64,000 nt of DNA from an uncultured Poribacteria bacterium. Its GTDB lineage: Bacteria > Poribacteria > WGA-4E > WGA-3G. Numbering within the stretch: position 1 is the first letter of the stretch; each line of letters begins with the position of its first letter. Of the stretch, positions 60,264-64,000 are shown piece by piece. The notes beneath the pieces are model-generated. The model was given only the letters and a program-made list of their open reading frames with translations. It ran no database searches and was not told the origin of the DNA. Made by a program: the position numbers and the translations under genes. The DNA is taken from NCBI GenBank assembly GCA_951813545.1, contig OX638352.1, positions 1,488,001-1,552,000 of the forward strand. The letters are read 5' to 3'.

Positions 60264-60601
60264 CTTAACTGGGATTTCTCAAAAGCACTCAGAAGCTACT
60301 ACCTATCAACGTTCTCTCAATACGCGGTTATGAAAATGCTAAAAAATGCTCATTGATAAATTTTCATTACGTGAAAAATATACCTTATTTTCAATACAAA
60401 GCAGAATAAAATCGTCCATTAAATGGTTTTTTTATAGGTATTTCGTATTGATATTATTAGGTTTAGAGGAATTAGAAAACTTTCACTCCTGTAAAATATG
60501 TGTGCGTTTGTTTTCACGAAGTCAATGATCATAGGGGTTAAAAGTTGCATTTGCACTCATTTTTTACATGATCCGAACAATTGTGAGAAATCCCAGCTTA
60601 A
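60264..60601. repeat. 340-bp AT-rich inverted-repeat element
   Basis: CTTAACTGGGATTTCTCA at 60264 and TGAGAAATCCCAGCTTAA at 60584 form an 18-base imperfect inverted repeat around an AT-rich interior without a convincing gene (the longest frame is 60 codons). It fills most of the gap between the polymerase and the next sulfotransferase. TTAA at both ends may be part of the repeat or a target duplication. Confidence 0.65.
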
Positions 60602-60653
60602 TTATTAATTTTCAGCAGTCAGTCCATCATTTGTAACTGCCACAACGTGCTCT

Positions 60654-61583
60654 CTACTGACGGCTAATGCTACTCCAAGAAGAAAGATCTCTGCCTAACA
60701 ATTCAGCCAATTGTTCGTTAAAGGGTTTAAAATAGGCTATCTGGCGTTCGCGTGTTTTTGGATTAAGCAGCGGTGGAACCGATTTCATATCCTTCTGGGG
60801 CTTGTCGTTCCAATCTAAAACGGCTTTTCTCAACTTGTAAGCAGTAGCATCAGGAACGAGTTTGCGAATGGCTCTCCTGATCAGGTTATGAGATGCCAGA
60901 AATCGCGTGAACAAAAAGTTGAACCGCTCGGAACGTGGCATAGCAGCTTGGTTGTGTCGCTCGCTGATAACAGGCTTGAAATCAGCACAGATACCGATGC
61001 GTCCAAAGAGTCGTTGACATACAGTCTTAGCATTCTCTTTTAGATCATCAGTTAAGACGCAGTGTACCTGACTCGAACCGAATTGGGCAATCAAATTCTT
61101 GATATGTGGATAATAGATACCGTTGTACTGATAGGCGCACTGTCGCCATTTAAACCAGTCTTCGTTTACACGCGCTTCCTCAGCGGCGAGTGCCTCCTCG
61201 TAAGTTTTGATGTTCTCCCAACCTCTACGCCGAGCCCACCAATAAGCGGAGTACGCACGAGCCACAGGTTCCCGCAGTAGGACGATGAGATGCATCTCAG
61301 GATTGTGCTCATAAATCCGCTGCATGACCTCCGGCGAATGCATCACCATCACATTTTTAGCGATAAGGTATTTATCCTCAATTTCGCTGTCGGTATTTTC
61401 TCCAACAAAATACTTTGCGAAAGCCCATTCATATCCACGCGTGTATTCACGTTCCTGCAGGAAAAACGTCATCTCTGGTTGTGCATGTGCGTGGATATCT
61501 GGATGCTGCGCCAAGTAGCGAAGGAGTGAAGAGGTTCCCGCCTTCTGTGCGCCAACAATCATTAACTGGATTCTCTTACTCAT
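60654..61583 (-). CDS. sulfotransferase family protein
   Basis: The 309-residue protein has the phosphosulfate loop (MIVGAQKAGTSSLLRYLAQH) and the 3'-phosphate region LIVLLREPVARAYSAYWWAR, as in heparan-type and NodH-like sulfotransferases, with HPDIHAHAQPEMTFF in between. The ATG at 61583 follows GGAG; a TTG eight codons earlier is less likely. It is more like the enzyme at 61710 than the other two, so the four fall into at least two groups. Confidence 0.9.
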   Translation of the reverse strand: MSKRIQLMIVGAQKAGTSSLLRYLAQHPDIHAHAQPEMTFFLQEREYTRGYEWAFAKYFVGENTDSEIEDKYLIAKNVMVMHSPEVMQRIYEHNPEMHLIVLLREPVARAYSAYWWARRRGWENIKTYEEALAAEEARVNEDWFKWRQCAYQYNGIYYPHIKNLIAQFGSSQVHCVLTDDLKENAKTVCQRLFGRIGICADFKPVISERHNQAAMPRSERFNFLFTRFLASHNLIRRAIRKLVPDATAYKLRKAVLDWNDKPQKDMKSVPPLLNPKTRERQIAYFKPFNEQLAELLGRDLSSWSSISRQ

Positions 61584-61709
61584 GCGTACTCCATTTACTT
61601 GTGTCAAAAAACCTTCGCCAAGAGCAGCAGCATTGCAACAACGACAGCAATGCGGATTTGAAAGGTGGGGCTACTCGTCTAGTACTCCTGACAATTCGCT
61701 TGCGCCAGC

Positions 61710-62636
61710 TTAAAAAGACCATGGTAGCGGTTTTCCAATTAATTTGCCGAGAGCATGAACATCTGATTTGTAATAATCGATTAAACGATGCCGCGTTTCT
61801 TCCGACATCTGAGTCTCCTCATCTGTTTGTGCGTTCAATCGAAGATAAAGAGGCTCAATTGTTCGCCTGATCGCACGCAATGGAAGATGGACGATCGGTT
61901 TGTTATGTGTCCACTGTCGCAATCGAAACCGAAAGTCTCTGTATTTCCGATGCAACTTGGAATTTCGCATGTTCTGGGTGCGATTCGTTACTTCAAAGGT
62001 GTAATCGCTATAAAAGTCAGCATCTATACCAGCGAAGTTGCACAATTCCGCCATGGTATTCAACGGTTGCGCTGCAAGTTTCTCATAAAAGAGGATATGG
62101 ATGCGTGCTGGACCAAATTGGTTAAAATAATGCTCCAAATAGATAGTATAACATCCCTGCTGGAGTGTTTTCAAGTGCTGTTCTTCATTCTCCTGGTGGC
62201 AATCAGTGGAGGTGAAAAGCAATTTAACGTACGCATCAAAACTCAAGGTTTGTGGCAATTTGCCAATCTGCTTCGCAAATCGATACCACGAGATTAACCT
62301 TGAAATTGGTTCCCGAAGGCTGAAGACCAACTTTGCATGCGGTAGAAACTCGGCGATTCTCTCACGCGCCTTTTCACAATACAGATAGTCAGGTGTTGAC
62401 TCCATTCTGAGTTGCATTCCATTAGAATCAGAAAACAAAAGGTGATATTCTTCAACATTATCCTTATATCGGTATTTTGACGGAAGAGGATAATCATCGC
62501 TGAGAAAAAATCGGGTTTCCTTGTAAGTTGCAGCACAAACAGCCGGGTGGTCGGATAGATAGGTAAATAGCGACGTTGTCGCGGCTTTCGTAGTGCCACC
62601 TACAATAAGATAGTTGTAATCCCCAACATTTTTCAT
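61710..62636 (-). CDS. sulfotransferase family protein
   Basis: The 308-residue protein has YLIVGGTTKAATTSLFTYLS (phosphosulfate loop, with KAATT in place of KAGTS) and LVFSLREPISRLISWYRFAK (3'-phosphate region). The C-terminal part (DEETQMSEETRHRLIDYYKS) is typical of the family. The ATG at 62636 after GGAAAG is preferred; a longer frame from 62696 would overlap the flippase stop. Co-transcribed with the flippase gene. Confidence 0.9.
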   Translation of the reverse strand: MKNVGDYNYLIVGGTTKAATTSLFTYLSDHPAVCAATYKETRFFLSDDYPLPSKYRYKDNVEEYHLLFSDSNGMQLRMESTPDYLYCEKARERIAEFLPHAKLVFSLREPISRLISWYRFAKQIGKLPQTLSFDAYVKLLFTSTDCHQENEEQHLKTLQQGCYTIYLEHYFNQFGPARIHILFYEKLAAQPLNTMAELCNFAGIDADFYSDYTFEVTNRTQNMRNSKLHRKYRDFRFRLRQWTHNKPIVHLPLRAIRRTIEPLYLRLNAQTDEETQMSEETRHRLIDYYKSDVHALGKLIGKPLPWSF

Positions 62637-62686
62637 GATTCTTTCCACTTTCACGTGGACGGCACAACGGAGTATGTCTACCACTT

Positions 62687-64000
62687 TTAAAGCCAAGAAA
62701 CCCGCGTCTTTCGGAGGAGGTACGTCAAGTTGCCGACAGCGAGTAGCGCAGTGATTGATACAGCGAGTGCGATCCCTCGGAGTTGCAAGGTTTTAATCAA
62801 GCCGTACGCCACGACGAAATTAAGAACAGTCATCGTTACCATATTTGCGAAGACCAATCGATACGCCTTTTGTGCGTAAAGTCCAGCATTCAGCACAGGT
62901 ATCAAACACGAAAATACCATCCCTATGCCGAGCCAAAAGAGGAGTTGCCCTATCAATTGAATTGACGCTTGATCAATTGTTGCTCTTCCATACAAGAGCC
63001 AGCTAATTTTTTCATGAAACATCAACAAAACTAAGGTTACTGGCAATCCAATGATTATAGCCGTGCGTACGTTTCGGTTGAGTGTGCGTCCTAATTCCTT
63101 TTTATCGTTCACCGCGTCGTGCGTTGCCATGTCCGGTAAGCCGGTTGTTGCAATACTGATACCAATGAGCGTCTGTAGTGCCGAGAAGATTTGGAAAGCA
63201 GATTTATAGCGTGTAATAGCTCCCCCTCCAAGCTGCGAGACAAGGTATACCTCAACCAGTAAACGGTTCGTAATTTGCCGGATTGCAAAGCCGAGTGTTG
63301 GTAAGGTAACAGCGTTTTTCAAGGAACGCAATGTATCCACAGAAATACCTGTAAATGCATACCGATGTCCCGTTCGATAGACTCCGATGCACAGCCACCC
63401 AAAATACGCGAAAAATCCCCCTGTGTATGCCACCACCACCCAGTTCTCAAGGTTCTGGGCATTCCATAGGAGTAGAAATATAAACCCTGCGACACCAGCG
63501 GGGAGTGCGTTTCGGAGTGCGACCGTTTTAAAATGCTGCTGGCTGTTCAGGAAAGCCCCCAGTACTGTGCTACCACATCCAAAAATAAGGAGTGGGGCAC
63601 ACAATCTTAACAGTGTCGTAGCCTTTTGCACATCAACAGCCGATTTCCACAATAATCCACCCACGATCCATGGTGCAAAAAGCTCAATCAGAACGAAAAC
63701 TCCGAAACCAACAGCAAACAAAAAAATCAGGAGACTATTCGTGAAACGTTGGTATTCTGTAGGTTTCATCTCCTTTTCGCGTGTGACAAAGATCGGAACA
63801 AGACTAAATTTAGCACCTTCTCGGACAATCGTATCAACTAACAACACGATCGTCAATGCGATCGTGAGGGCATCCGCCGTCCCGCTGAAGCCAAACCGCT
63901 TTGGAATCAATAAAACACGGACAAGAAGGCTCAACCCCATTCCAGCAAAGGTAATCACCATTACCCAAAACGTTTTTTTAACTATTAAGTTTTTGCGCAT
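62687..64000 (-). CDS. MurJ/Wzx-like lipid-linked oligosaccharide flippase
   Basis: The ATG is the last three bases of the window, so the 437-residue frame is complete. It has about 12 to 14 membrane helices and the start of MurJ-type MOP flippases (FWVMVITFAGMGLSLLVRVL, then FSGTADALTIALTIVLLVDT). MurJ flips lipid II; in polysaccharide clusters relatives act as Wzx and flip the repeat unit. Position beside the sulfotransferases and polymerase favours the Wzx role. Confidence 0.85.
   Translation of the reverse strand: MRKNLIVKKTFWVMVITFAGMGLSLLVRVLLIPKRFGFSGTADALTIALTIVLLVDTIVREGAKFSLVPIFVTREKEMKPTEYQRFTNSLLIFLFAVGFGVFVLIELFAPWIVGGLLWKSAVDVQKATTLLRLCAPLLIFGCGSTVLGAFLNSQQHFKTVALRNALPAGVAGFIFLLLWNAQNLENWVVVAYTGGFFAYFGWLCIGVYRTGHRYAFTGISVDTLRSLKNAVTLPTLGFAIRQITNRLLVEVYLVSQLGGGAITRYKSAFQIFSALQTLIGISIATTGLPDMATHDAVNDKKELGRTLNRNVRTAIIIGLPVTLVLLMFHEKISWLLYGRATIDQASIQLIGQLLFWLGIGMVFSCLIPVLNAGLYAQKAYRLVFANMVTMTVLNFVVAYGLIKTLQLRGIALAVSITALLAVGNLTYLLRKTRVSWL

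Noticed and set aside
60346..60528. 60-codon frame in the AT-rich element
   Set aside because: Low-complexity, AT-driven, no ribosome site; treated as part of the repeat element.
61788..62297. 169-codon plus-strand frame opposite a sulfotransferase gene
   Set aside because: The opposite strand encodes a full sulfotransferase with both PAPS motifs; this frame has no recognisable features.
1..64000. tRNA and rRNA genes
   Set aside because: I looked through the gaps between genes and saw no cloverleaf with a conserved TTCGA-type arm or rRNA sequence. A tRNA scan would be needed for certainty.

Overview
The window looks like a chromosome piece of a diderm, LPS-making, non-cultured marine or sponge-associated bacterium. 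The mixture of giant WD40 proteins, phytanoyl-CoA dioxygenases, sulfatases, sulfotransferases, MBL-fold enzymes, a Gfo/Idh oxidoreductase and dense palindromic repeats resembles Candidatus Poribacteria or a close PVC/FCB-like phylum. That assignment is recognition, not a database result. Lipid A genes (an lpxC-fabZ fusion, lpxA, lpxI), TonB and a PorV-like barrel show an outer membrane.

Layout. 0-5 kb: a truncated and a complete WD40 protein, then a pair of uncharacterised paralogues. 5-10.4 kb: an accessory island with an unknown two-gene module, a truncated lipoprotein gene abutting a TnpB (IS605-type) element, a CoiA-like nuclease candidate and palindromic repeats. 10.4-18 kb: catabolic genes (PhyH, VOC, double MBL, an atypical sulfatase), an intact higA next to a higB destroyed by a short repeat element, an IS5-type insertion sequence and a Dabb protein. 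18-22 kb: a secreted protein, a second double-propeller WD40 protein and a PD-(D/E)xK protein. 22-25.5 kb: an operon of exported proteins with a selenoprotein lipoprotein at its centre. 26-31.8 kb: a PorV-like protein, a PcfJ-like protein, a triplicated DUF2281-type antitoxin with one PIN toxin, and an E2 acyltransferase. 31.8-39 kb: a 105-bp tandem array, a Gfo/Idh oxidoreductase, gamma-carbonic anhydrase, a pspA-ABC exporter operon and an orphan DNA methyltransferase. 39-48 kb: core genes (ubiB, ruvX, mltG, lipid A genes), a hidden SelW-like selenoprotein, tonB and an SDR. 48-64 kb: one long leftward cluster for a sulfated surface polysaccharide (initiating sugar transferase, glycosyltransferase, Wzi-like protein, polymerase, flippase, four sulfotransferases, a sulfatase and a glycosidase).

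Main points. (1) Two UGA-containing genes read as selenoproteins: a lipoprotein with UxxC in a thioredoxin fold and a stem-loop just after the UGA, and a 77-residue CxxU Rdx/SelW protein. (2) Many start codons are preceded by one of two dispersed leader repeats that carry the ribosome binding site; one has a stem that is kept by base changes on both sides, and the other is also amplified into a 105-bp tandem array. (3) Several short non-autonomous elements have damaged genes: one replaces the middle of higB, and a 100-bp element with a 6-bp target duplication cuts the C-terminal domain off a dockerin-bearing sulfatase. (4) A C-terminal tag with the core LTTTW recurs on otherwise unrelated secreted proteins.
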